DNA of 64,000 nucleotides, taken from positions 186,001 through 250,000 of the forward strand of contig JAPJBO010000174.1 in the NCBI GenBank assembly GCA_030068145.1. Direction: 5' to 3'. This document shows positions 24,430 through 34,840 of the stretch, piece by piece; positions within the stretch are counted from its first letter, which is position 1, and every line of letters begins with the position of its first letter. Position numbers and translations under genes: made by a program. The stretch is from Diplonema papillatum (taxonomy: Eukaryota; Euglenozoa; Diplonemea; Diplonemida; Diplonemidae). The notes under the pieces were generated by a model. The model saw only the letters and a list, made by a program, of their open reading frames with translations, ran no database searches and was not told the origin of the DNA.

Positions 24430-24620
24430 ACATCAAGTGGCTGTCGACAACACCGTTGTGCTCTCCTTCTGCTCCATTGGACCATGATCAACTGGATTGC
24501 CTTCATGGTCCACATGTGTCTTGATCACGAACTGCGCGAGTATGCTTTTCGGCGTGCGGACTCTTGGTCGTAGAGTCCTTTCTGTTTATGTGTCTGAGGC
24601 CCCCAGGTCCGTCATACCAT
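24430..24620 (+). pseudogene. broken partial copy of the glycosyltransferase gene
   Basis: It aligns with 17464-17695: GTGGCTGTCGACAACACCGT, the TTGGATTGCCTTCATGGT block, CGAACTGCGCGAGTATGCTT and the GTGTCTGAGGCCCCCAGGTC junction are shared. Because the homology runs through intron 1 and its acceptor, this is a DNA-level copy, not a retrocopy. Several short internal deletions remove part of the catalytic domain and break the frame. A weaker echo of exon 2 (CACGGCGTCTGGGA) lies at about 24855. Confidence 0.8.
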
Positions 24621-24944
24621 GCCCTCAACCCATTCACCCAGCGTGTGGCGACTTTCTTGTACTTGCTCCGACCCGATAAGGGTCAGACGCTACGCAGACC
24701 CGATAAGGGTCAGCGTAGCGAGCGTCAGAGTACGAGTCAACGCTCCGCGTGTGCTCGAAGCAGCCAGGCGCGGGGGGTCGGGCGTCTGGAATAAGGCCCG
24801 CCCGCTGGCGTCATACTTCTGGATCGGGTATGATAATGGTCAGCGTCACGGCGTCTGGGAGTTGGTTAAGTACGGGTCAATGCTCCTAACGCCATGTGCT
24901 GGAATCAGGCACGCGCCGGCAGGCGGTCAACACGGACAGGTCCA

Positions 24945-25190
24945 GGAGTTTCAAATTATATTTCGACTTCAGCGCTTACACGAATTGCTCAGAGTCCACC
25001 TTGGTAGACTCGAGCATCGCCACCTTCGACCTGACGAGGTCGGCGGTCTCGTACAGGTTCTTGTTGATGTTTTGAGTTTCAACTCGTGTTGCATTTCGAT
25101 GAATCGCTTAGAGAAGTTGTCTTGGTCTTCGTCATTGGCTTGCTGCACCCGGAGGCAGTTGTCGTTTAGGATCTTGGAATCTGGGGAAGT
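24945..25190 (-). pseudogene. possible broken coiled-coil gene fragment
   Basis: In one minus frame SKRFIEMQHELK, and in another NINKNLYETADLVRSKVAML followed by ESTKVDSEQFV and stop, read as protein-like heptad sequence. The switch of frame near 25090 suggests a frameshifted host gene fragment. I cannot name the family. Confidence 0.35.
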
Positions 25191-25575
25191 TCTGGTGAAG
25201 CAAAGTTCTGGTGAAAGCAATGTTCGGGCGATGCAAAGTTCTGGTGAAAGCAAAGTTCGGGCGATGCTAAGTTCTGGTGAAAGTAAAGTTCGGGCGAAGC
25301 TAAGTCAAAGCAAAGTGCAAAGTTCGGGCGAAGCAAAGCAAAGTTCGGGCGAAGCTCAGTTCTGGTGAAGCTAAGTTCGGCGAAGCAAAGCAAAGTTCGG
25401 GTGAAGCTAAGTTCTGGGGAGGCTATGTTCAGGTGGCAGCAAAGTTCGGGCGAAAGCAAAGCAAAGTTCGGGCGATGCTAAGTTCTGGTGAAGTCAAGTT
25501 CGGGCGAAGCTAAGTCAAAGCAAGTTCGGGTGAAGCTAAGTTTTGGGGAGGCTAAGTTCTGGTGAAAGCAAAGTC
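25185..25575 (+). repeat. AAGTTCGGGCGAAGC-type minisatellite
   Basis: Irregular tandem array built from AAGTTCTGGTGAAGC and AAGTTCGGGCGAAGC, with AAAGC spacers, in more than fifteen variants. It is adjacent to the coiled-coil fragment. Confidence 0.85.
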
Positions 25576-26989
25576 CCGGAAAGTAAAGCTGGCTTCAATG
25601 CCCCACCCGAGACGTCTCAAGACGTTCTGGTGCCTCAGAGCGACTGGTTGCACCGTTTCACAACTTGCAGTGAGGCGCAAGCTGGCCACCGCGGCCACAC
25701 TCGATCCCCGATCGGGTGCCTCAAGCAAGTACTCAAGAGAACCACGTCAGAGCCAGGTTCCTGGCTGCACCGTCTGACCGTGCCACGCTGATGTTCGGGG
25801 CTAATTGCGGTGACAGTACTGTAGTAGCTGGCCAGATGCTACAGCCGAGAGTCAGGCGAGACATGATCTCATCAGACTCAGGATCCGTTTCTTGGCCTGA
25901 CAACGGTCATTCTCCACTGTCCACGGCATCCTTGTTGAGGCTGTGTCACACTGTGACTGTGGCTGTGGCTGACTCACAGCCGCGTGACAGCGGCGCCTTC
26001 ACTCCACTGAGCCAGTAGTCCCGGTCCTGCTGCTGTTCCTTGCTGCAGCTGCTGCTCCATTGTCCAGCCTCTCCACTCCAGGCACTCGGAGTCGGACAGC
26101 TATAGCGATACCCTGTGTTCTGGAGGTGAATCCTGCGGACGGTGGGTGTGCAGTTTACGGCTGCCGCTGATTTCACTTACGCAGTGAAGCCCGCAGTGAA
26201 GGAAGCTGTCCACCGTCGTGCAACCGGTGTGTGTGTGCAACCAGTTGCGGTGCAGGCTGTGAAGGTCCTTGCGTTCAGTTCGCGATTCCTGTGGGCACAA
26301 CGACAGTTGATGACTTCAGGAAGGAATCAGCCATTCTTGCGTGAGCTGCAGATTCCGTCTGTCGGCAACAGTGTCCGACTGTGTCGCTACCTTGGGTTGT
26401 TAGCCCACCGTCCTCCGCAGTTCTGGCCCATCTGTCTTGTAATCTGGGTTCAGTTCCGAGTTTGGTTTCCTATCCGAGGCTATCGGGCACTGGTTCGGTT
26501 TCGGGTTGAGGTTCGGTTTCGGGTTCGGTTCTGCCACCATCACTCCTCACCAACCGAACCCGAACTTCTGGGTTCGGGTTCGATTTCGGGTTTGGCTCGC
26601 CGTGGCCCGTCGTGGGCGTCAACGCGCACGCGCCCCGCTCTCCTCCTTCGTTTGCTGCGAGTCCGCACGACTCTGCCACGAGACTGACACGATTGCTGGC
26701 CATATTTGGCGGTTTTTGGTCAAGCTTGGCCGATTTTCTCAGATTTTGGCCTATTTTGGTAGTACCTTCGACCTCCGTTTTTTAGCAGACGGTGCTTGAC
26801 TGGAGCGTTCACGGGAGGGGTTTTCTTCACAGATCTTTGAGCACTGAGGGCCAAACACTACCGGATTTGGCTCAAAACGAGCTGATAACACGCGATTTCA
26901 CTCACCACAGGGAGAAAAAAAAATTTGCGAGGGGTCTCCCCTACAGATTTCTCCCTACAACGGTATCATGCGACGAAAATAACGTTATA
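25576..26989. other. no gene; partial T-family relative
   Basis: 26398-26600 resembles the interior of T1 (GTTAGCC, CCGTCCTCC, GTTCCGAGTTTGG, then iterated TTCGGGTTCGG). The rest shows nothing recognisable. Confidence 0.45.
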
Positions 26990-29857
26990 ATAATCTTATA
27001 TCCCGGTCAAAACAAATTTGTGCCCTTATATCCCGGTTCGGGATATAAGGGCACCAAATTTGTTTTGAACCGGGTTTTTAGGGCAGGTTCAAAATTTGGG
27101 TCTGAAATTTTGGGTCCAGAATTTGGGTCCAAAGTTTGGGTCCAAAATTTGGGTCCAAAATTTGGGTCCAAAATTTGGGTCCAAAATTTGGGTTCAAAAT
27201 TTGGGTCCAAAATTTGGGTCCAAAATTTGTGTCCAGAATTTGGGTCCAAAATTTGGGTCCAGAATTTGGGTCCAAATATTGGGTCCAAATATTGGGTCCA
27301 AATATTGGGTCCAAATATTGGGTCCAAATATTGGGTCCAAATATTGGCTCCAAAAAATATAGGGTCCAAATATTGGGTCCAAATTTTGGACCCAAAATTT
27401 GGGTCTAAAATTTGGGTCAAAATGTGGGTCCCAAATTTGGGTCCAGAATTTGGGTCCCAAATTCTGGAAGGGTTCGGTTTTGGGGTCAGTTTTGAAACCG
27501 AACCCGAAACCGAACCCAAAACCGAACCTTCCAAACTCGGAACCGAACCCAGGACGGTAGGCTAACAACAAGGTGGCAGCTCTCCTCAGTACATCACGCA
27601 AGAATGGCTTATTCCTTCCTGAAGTGTCTTTGAACTGTCTTTGTGAGAAGGCACGCGGTGGCTATCGGGAAACTGCGTCGCGCACTCAGACAGAATTGAC
27701 AGCATGTACTTGGAACCCTTTCTCACGGTCAGTAATCTGGACAACCATTACGCTGGACGAATATCAGGAATCGACGAATATCTTCGGGCTGTTTCAAAAT
27801 TCTTCTCGAAAATACAGGGTCAAAAGGGCCTTCCCCCCCCCAAAAAAAAGACTCCAGATACGCAAACTCTTTCGAACGCTGCACACGGGTATCCTTCAAG
27901 TGACCTCTAACTATCTGTTGCATACGCGTATCCGGATCTGAAAGCTGAAGACTTTGTAACACTTTACCGCGACCGAAGTCGCGAACCGGGTTCAGCTTGC
28001 ACTGCAAAAGCAGCATAATTGTGTCTTGCGCACGAGCGCGGAAATCCGCCACCCACCATTCGGTTAGATATTGCAAGAACACAATTGCGAAGCTTACTAC
28101 AAACGGATAGTGTTACAAAGGCGAACGAATCATGCGAGAACCTATGGAGGGGCCCCTCGACAGCTTTCAGAACACGGCATAGTAAGTCAAGAGACGGATA
28201 AGCGTGCGCACATTCTACTCCCGTTTGATCTGCATTTTCCACCTTTCCCCCTTTCTTTGATCTGCTGGGTGTATTTGCGGGACTACTGCAAACGTATCGA
28301 ATGAAAGCTAGAAAGTACAAACTAAGACCAGTTCCAGTTTGCTCTGGGGGCAGGGATATAAGGGCACATATTTGTTAGGGGCGGGATATAAGGGATATTT
28401 ACCTTGAACATAAGCCAACGCGCTGGCACAATGCTGGGGGTTTAAGAAAAAAAGTGAGAGTGCTTGGAATGGATAGGTGCTCAACCAAGACTGGCCCTAT
28501 CTGCACGGTGTTTCGGTCCTTGAAGCCACGGACACATCAGGCGGTACTCATCAGCGCGGAACCTGAGTGTCTGCAGACAGGACAGCGGTGTGAGTCTTGT
28601 TGAGCAATGCTGGGGGGAGGCTTAGTTGAATGTTGAACGGAGTCGCACATTCTGCACTGGCAAACGTGCAGGCTGAGATCTGCCTGCAAAGCCCGTTAAA
28701 CGCTGAATGAGATTGAACATGATATGATGTTGACGACAAGCACGCTGTTTCGGGTGCTTGCTGCTGTGGGCAGGTGATAGACCTTGCGAGCTCGTGGTTG
28801 GGTGGATGTTCCTGCTGCAGCAAATAATTCACAAGTGGCTTCTTAGTGCGCACAGCCGGTCCTATGAAGGACCCCAGATGTTGGAGCAAAAACAACGTAC
28901 AGAGGCAGACACTAAGTTCCAGCGTCAATGAAGGCCCTGCGGGTTCTCCCAATAACCAAAGGTCGCAGCTCCCTTGACAACGTCTTTGCCCCTTTCGGCG
29001 ATATCCGGCTGTCTCATCCCACGCTCGAAGGAGAAAATGTTGCATACTGCTGGGTGAAGCGTGAAACTTAGCTCGCATTCTTTGCCGTCGCGGCGGTCTG
29101 TCGCACTCGTATTCGAATTCCGCACGGTGCCACTCATCGTCGGAGGCTGATTCAGGGTAGTCCGCTACCTGCCCACTTCTCGGCGCCATCGTGTCCAGTG
29201 CTTTTAGTCTGATAAAAGATTTCAAGGGTTTGCGCGACGGCCGTGATCCTTGCATAGTGCTGGTGCACACTAGTTTCAAGCGCAATGCCTTGCAGAGCAA
29301 AACCCCCGGATTCGAGAATCACTCCGAAAAAGAACGGAAGGTTTGGGGGGCAATGGTCCTTCGACGTACTACACACATTCGGTTGCACGACAGCTGATGT
29401 AAAATTGGAAAGGGTTCGAACTATCTCCTGCTCAAATTCAGTTGCACAATACTGCTCACATATCCGGCAACGGCTTCAATGCTTGTGTAGACCACAGAAT
29501 AGGAGCAAGACAGAAGGACAGAACAGTTTTCAGCAAGCACGCAGTTTGGGCTGACGAGATAGTAACGGGGACGTAGTCAAGACGAAAAATATCGGCGATT
29601 GGAGGGAGAAGAAAGACTCCGCGTAGCAGAATTGAAGGCAGCAGGCGGGGGGGGCCCAGGGGGGGTACGGGAGAATTGCAAGAACGTGCTGGGAATGGGT
29701 ATGTGCTCAACACCGCACTGGTCCCGTCTGCGCCGTGTACGGGATATAAGGGCACCAAATTTGTTTTGAACCGGGATATAAGGGCACCAAATTTGTTTTG
29801 AACCGGGATATAAGGGCACATATTTGTTAGGGGCGGGATATAAGGGAAATTTACCTA
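26990..29857 (-). repeat. right arm of inverted duplication with T2 and T-type ends
   Basis: Reverse complement of 14537-17060, from 29738 to about 27000. It contains T2 (28403 down to about 26995), whose left end matches T1. The outer end (29738-29857) is a fresh T-type terminus: GGTAAATTTCCCTTATATCC and three to four GCCCTTATATCCCGG units with AACAAATTTG tails. This arm is therefore bounded by T-family ends on both sides, and may itself have moved as a composite. Short duplications at the outer borders were not found. Confidence 0.75.
27070..27465 (+). repeat. AATTTGGGTCCAAA-type array inside T2
   Basis: More than twenty copies of a 15-bp unit, GGTCCAAAATTT and GGTCCAAATATT variants. In T1 the corresponding block has only about five units, so the array differs in length between the two arms. 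The open frames through it on both strands are repeat artefacts. Confidence 0.9.
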
Positions 29858-30436
29858 GTATTAGCCTGATTATTACGTATTATTAGATCTAAATGATTCA
29901 TACATGTACGCCTATATATTTTTTATAGGCGCATATAGGCAACAAAATAATAGCATATAGGCGCATATAGGCGAAATAAATTCAGAAATAATATAAGATA
30001 ATGCAGAAATATTTGAGAAACAGTCAAAAATAATATTTTATTAATATTTTCCTGTTGACTTCCCTGGCTGTTTTCTCGTGCAGAAACGCGGCTCTGTGCT
30101 GTCAGAAGCTGAGAAAGGCTGCTGGAACATGTTCTCGCGAAAAGACAGTGTCCCAAGGTCACGTAGCGACTTTGACTACGTGATTTTGCTTGTGTGCATG
30201 ATGAAGGCTGTCACAGATTGGAGAATGTACGCATAGCTGGGTCCATGTTTGCTTCGCCTTCGTGCACAACAAAGGCTGTGTCATGCCGTCGAAACAGCAT
30301 TTGTCCGCGTTTAGAGCACGTTCACCAAGAACAGGACATCTTCGCATCGAGTGTGGTCGACAAGAGGTTGGTCAACGGTGGTCTAGTTTGCAGAGTGTGA
30401 AAACACGACTGCCAACACCTATCCACGTTCTTATTT
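29858..30436. other. AT-rich spacer, no gene recognised
   Basis: AT-rich, with GGCGCATATAGGC iterated near 29910-29970. No gene was seen. Confidence 0.45.
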
Positions 30437-33400
30437 TTGGCCGAGGGAGTCGAGCTCCCCCCCAGCCGCCGTCATCGAGGAAGAACGTCAGAAGGTCAAG
30501 CTCCGCCTGGCTCAGCGCCCCCTCAGGGGCGCCCCGGGTTGCCGAGGATCCTGCCGGTGGCGGCGACGCTGCTGGGTCCCCCGAGCCTGGGGCCTGCGCC
30601 GGCACTAGAGGGGTGGGCTGGCCCTCGATGGCGCCAGGAGGCTCCGGCTGACCGGAGTCCCGTGCTTGCGTCGCGGGGGCAGGATCGGCGGGCGCCTGCG
30701 ACGAAGCCGCGGGGACGGGCAGCTGATCCTCGGGGCTCGGCGGAACAACGACATCGTGCAAGGCGAGGCTGAAAAGCAGCGGCCCCAAGGGGTCCCCTTG
30801 TTGGACTCCACACTCGGAGGAGATCCTCCGGTCGCCCACCACTAGCGCGGAGTGTTTCTCGTACGCTGCCAACGCGTACCCCAACAGTTGGGGGGCGTGT
30901 CGGTTGACACTGCGGATGATCGCTTCCCGCCGCAGCATATTGAAAGCGTTGGCGAAGTCGATCTGCAGTATGCCCCTGTCGGTCACGTCTCTGTCGCGGT
31001 ACAGGGCCGCAACCCTGCGGATGGCGTGCACGCCTGCGTCGGCCCCCGCCTTGACACTGACACCGACTTGCCCACTCCGCAGGAGGACGTTCGCCCCCAG
31101 GTCCTTGATTGCCCGGTCGGATGCGAGGACCTTGCCGGCCACCCGGCGCAGGATCTCCCCACATGCAATGGGCCTGATGCCGCCGGACTTCTTAACCAAC
31201 GGGACGAGCCTCGCCCCGAACAGGTACGGCCGGGCGGCTGCAGCCACCCTACCGGAAGAAAGGGCCCAGACCGCGTCTGCCACTGCCTCTTTGAACGACC
31301 CGGAGACGTCCCACAGGTCGAGGAGGTGCTGTGCAGACAAGCCGGACGGGCCGGCGGCGGTGCCTTTCGGCATCTTCTTCAGCACCCGGCGGATGACGCC
31401 CGGGGAGGGCTTCGCCACGGCCACGGGCCGCAGGCTGCGGTCGTCAGGCAGCTCGGGGGCAGGGGGGTGCAGTTCCATCAGGGCCGCCAGCGTGGCGTCG
31501 TCCGCCGGAGCAGTCTGCGCCGCGGAAAGCGCAGAGACGGCCCGCGAGTAACATCGGTCGCGGGCCCGCCGGAGGACCTGCCGCACAGTGGCCCCGTCCA
31601 GGTCGTCCACGGACTCGACGTCCGTTTGCAGCTCGAGCCTGTTGTCGACGTCGTCTGCAACCGGGTAGGTTCGCCGGCGCGCGCGGCGTTCGGCCTTCCC
31701 GGCTGAGACGGCCCGGGCCTCAGCCCACAGGGTGTCCAGCTGCCCGGCCCTCCAAAGGCGGACGCGGCGGCGGAGGGCCTCCGTCACCGCCTTCCGCCCC
31801 CCCCGGTGGGTGGTCGCGAGGACGAGGGGGGCGAAGGCGTACGCCCGCAACCACCCGGCGTCATCGGTGGCTGCCCTGAGGACGGTCTCGAAGAGAGCTG
31901 AGACCTGCGGCTTTGCGGCTGCCGGTACCCGCTCCAGAGTACGAATGCCGGCAGTCGCAACCTCTTCGAACGTGAAGGGGATTGCTCCCCCCCGATAGCC
32001 TTCCTGGCCCGCGGCCCCGGGAGCGCCCCCTGATGGCTCCGCGGGAGTCCGAGGCGGGATCGCCGCCGGCTCCCTCCCGCCAGCCACGGCTTCCCGGTAG
32101 GCCTTGGAGCAGGGGCACCACATCCGGTGTCTACCCCTCCGTTCCCCGGTCGTGCGGCAGATGCACACGGGCGCCGGTGCCCTCTGCGACCCCGCTGCGC
32201 TCTGCAGACTGGCCGATGGCGGCCCCGTGCTGGCCGGTGCCGGTTCTGCGCCCGTGGGGGCCGGGTCCTGTGCGTCGCTGGCTGCCGGCCCCGGGTTGGG
32301 GTGGATGTCCCCATCCACGCAGAGATCGTCCCCGCCCCGCCCTCGCGAGAGGACGCGGACGGCCGCGGAGCTGCAGCCCCCCGAGGGGCCCGGCAGCGGC
32401 CCCGGGTTGCGCTCGACGTCCCCGTCAACGCAGGGGTCGTCCCCCCCCCTTCCCAGGGAGACGTGCGCGTGCGGGGGCGCTGGGGCATGGGCGGCCCGGA
32501 CGCTGTCCGGGAAGAGGACAGGCGTCAAGGACGCGGAGGACGAAGCCGGGGGACTTCGCCTCGCCGCCGTGCCTCTCCCTCGGCCGGCCGAAGCAGGGGC
32601 CGAAGGGCTGCGCCGCCCAGTCGCCAGCCGAGCGGCCAAGGCCCGGGCCGCCGCCGCTATACCGGCGCCCCGGCCTCGCCCCATACCCGCGAACGACTTC
32701 CGCCTGACTACGGAGGCCGGAGTCCCAACTGGCGACCGGGACGCGGGGCGCTTAGCAGGGGTCCCCGGTGTTCCGCACACAGCATTCAGCAAGCTCTGAC
32801 AAGCTTGGCTGACGGGTGGGCGCGGGTCCGGCGAGCAGGCTGCCCCCGCCGGGGTGTGAGCGTTGCCGCCCGGCCCAGCGGCGGGGGTCGCCGTCTCTGA
32901 CGGCCCTCCCGGCCCCGGAGCGGGAGGACTGGGGCACGGGAGGTGCGCCCCCCCCCAGGCACTGCCTGTCGGGAACGACGCTTCCGACGGAGTGCCCCAT
33001 GCTAGGCCAGAAGGGGGCGTCTCCCACCCGGCGAGGGGGTCTTCGGCGCTGTGGGGCTGCTTGCGGCGCCTGGCCGCTGGCGTGTCGACCGGCGAGCGCG
33101 ACGCAGGGCGCTTGTCGCCGGGGACCAAGCCGGCCCCCGGAGTGCCGGGCCCGACCCCCGGGGACGGGCCGTACCGGGCAGGCCCGGCCCCCGCGACCGG
33201 CGGCAAGCCAGTTCCGGCGCCCCCCTCTCCGGGGCTGACTTCCGCTGGGGCCGCGGCTAGGCCGGACCTGTCGTTCGTGGCCGACCCGTTCCCGAGGCCG
33301 GCCTCCGAGGGTGCCTCCGGTTGGCCGGGTTCGGCGCTCGCGTCGCTCGCCGGCTGGCCCGCCAGCGACAAGCCGCCCCCGGGCCCCACGTTGCCGGAGC

Positions 33401-34734
33401 CCGGGCCGCTCCCGTCACCCCCGTCGCGATCGTCGCCTCCGCCGCGGCCCCCCACGTCGCCCGACGAGCCCGACTCCGATTCACCATCAGAGTCCGACTC
33501 GTCGGAGTCCGGGAAGGGCTCGACAGCCGAGGATCCGCTCGCCGCCAGGTCCGCGGCGTGACGGAACCGACGACGCTCCCGCCGGAGCTTGCGCTCCGCG
33601 GTCTGGGCGTCGGCTGCCCTGCCGCCCGCCCGCCCCCCCGGCGCTCCGGCGGGTTCTACCTGGTCGGCCCCCTCGATAGCGTCGGGGGAACCGGCCTGGT
33701 CTGCCACATCGCGAGCTGCGCCGGCTGCGACCGGGGCGGCCTCCCTGTGGGGCGCGGCAGGACCCACCGGGTCGCCCTCGCCGCACGAGGCGGCGGGGAC
33801 GACCTGGTCTGCCCCGCCGGCGGGAACCCCCGCGTCCCCGGGCAGCGACAGTGCCCTGGGCCGGGACGCAGGCGGAGGCAGGCTCCCGTCCCGAGGGGAG
33901 GCAGGGGACGACGCCGTCCTGTTCGACGCGCTGCCGAACAGGACACCGTCGCAAGCGGGAGCCTCGCGCTCGAAAGCGGCCTCCTCACCCTGCTCCGCCC
34001 CCCTCGGAGCAGGGTGAGGGGCGGCGGGGCCCGCCTGCAGGACGGGCTGGAGCGGGGCCCCGAAAGGGCCCGGTGCCGCGAACGGGAAGCCCTGTTGGGG
34101 GCCTCCCTGAGCCGGCTGGGCCTGGGGCCTCTCCGCCTGCCACCGCAGGCAGAGCTCGCGCATGTGGCGGAGGCCCCCGTCTCCCACCGCCACATGGGCC
34201 AGCCGTCGACCGCGTTGCCTGTTGTGTTGGTTGATTGCGAGGGGGGTGGAAGGAACGGTTGGGGTATTGGGGGTGAACAGGAAAGCGTACCTGCCCCGGG
34301 CGCGGGTGCCGATTCGGGCACCTGGCATCCCTGCATCTGCCCCGCTGGAAGGCCGGGCAGACCGGGAGAAGCCGGTGCACGTACCGGCACTGCACCCGAC
34401 GGCAGCCCGCGCGTCGGAAGTTGAAGTCTCTGCAGACTTCACCTTCCCGCGCGGATTGCGCCGGGTGCACCCGGGCCCGGGGGACGGCTGCGGCGTCATC
34501 GGCGGCGGCGGCGGCGGCGTCGTCAGCGTCGGCGGCGGCGGCGTCGTCAGCGGCGGCGGCGTCGACAGCGGCAGCGGGAGAGCTCCGCCTGAGCGCCTCC
34601 GCAAACGAGCGGGGCAGCGGAACCGGGCCAGCGGACGCGGCGGCGTCCGCACTCCTACCGGCGGCAGGGGCCGCCTGCCCCTGACCACCCGGTGGCGTCC
34701 GGGGGGGCCGATCCCCCCCCGGGGACGGCGGCAT
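30372..34734 (-). CDS. RLE-LINE polyprotein: CCCH fingers, tandem 2A motifs, reverse transcriptase
   Basis: ATG at 34734. The first frame encodes an Ala/Asp-rich segment and two CCCH fingers (CRDFNFRRAGCRRVQCRYVH and CPAFQRGRCRDARCPNRH). Near 34200 the protein-like reading moves to another frame, so this copy has a frameshift, or the family uses one. The rest (to 30437) is open: an acidic Ser-rich region, 2A-like motifs at about 32450-32397 and 32339-32286, a Cys pair region (CICRTTGERRGRHRMWCPC), then the RT with motif A DFANAFNMLRRE, motif B GVQQGDPLGPLLFSLALH and motif C LLTFFLDDG. About 76 Pro/Ala-rich residues separate B and C. The sequence beyond 30437 is not LINE. Such proteins copy their own RNA by target-primed reverse transcription. 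Confidence 0.85.
32286..32339 (-). other. 2A-like ribosome-skipping motif (second)
   Basis: Encodes GGDDLCVDGDIHPNPGP, 20 residues downstream of the first. NPGP is intact and the preceding residues deviate from the strict consensus (DIHP). The surrounding GRGGDD.CVDGD is shared with the first motif, which points to an internal duplication. Confidence 0.7.
32397..32450 (-). other. 2A-like ribosome-skipping motif (first)
   Basis: Encodes GGDDPCVDGDVERNPGP, which fits the D(V/I)ExNPGP consensus exactly. In known 2A peptides the Gly-Pro bond is not formed, so upstream and downstream proteins are released separately from one ORF. Confidence 0.8.
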
Positions 34735-34745
34735 CTTCTCAACGG

Positions 34746-34840
34746 TTTTTTTTTTTTTTTTTTGGGAGCGCGGGCAGGGATTTATATAGCTTTTCCTCCT
34801 CTGCAGAAAAGTCCTTTTCGCCCTCGGGGTCCTGTGGTGG
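34746..34840 (-). repeat. 3' end and poly(A) of an upstream LINE copy
   Basis: Minus strand: ATATAAATCCC, then CCCGCGCTCCC, then A18. CCCGCGCTCC before poly(A) is also the 3' end of LINE copy 2 at 58122, so copy 1 was inserted into, or joined to, the tail of another copy. Confidence 0.6.

Larger units (their letters stand above)
30437..34745 (-). mobile_element. LINE of the restriction-like-endonuclease type, copy 1 (3' truncated)
   Basis: The element begins on the minus strand at 34745 with CCGTTGAGAAG and an ATG, directly after an 18-base poly(A) (34746-34763). It carries CCCH zinc fingers, a low-complexity region, two 2A-like motifs and a reverse transcriptase. Homology to copy 2 ends just after the catalytic LDDG motif, near 30437, so the thumb, zinc knuckle and endonuclease are missing here. 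No duplication was found at the broken 3' end. Confidence 0.9.

Noticed and set aside
27007-27565. Frames of PKFGSQIWVPNLG-type repeats as a repeat protein
   Set aside because: They are translations of a short tandem DNA repeat, open on both strands and in several frames.
28551-29300. 249-codon frame in the inverted duplication as a conserved gene
   Set aside because: It is identical in both arms only because the DNA is nearly identical. Composition is not protein-like, other frames are equally open, and no family is visible.
30904-34424. Long plus-strand open frames antisense to RLE-LINE copy 1
   Set aside because: They are shadows of a GC-rich ORF on the other strand. The RT, zinc-finger and 2A motifs are all on the minus strand.
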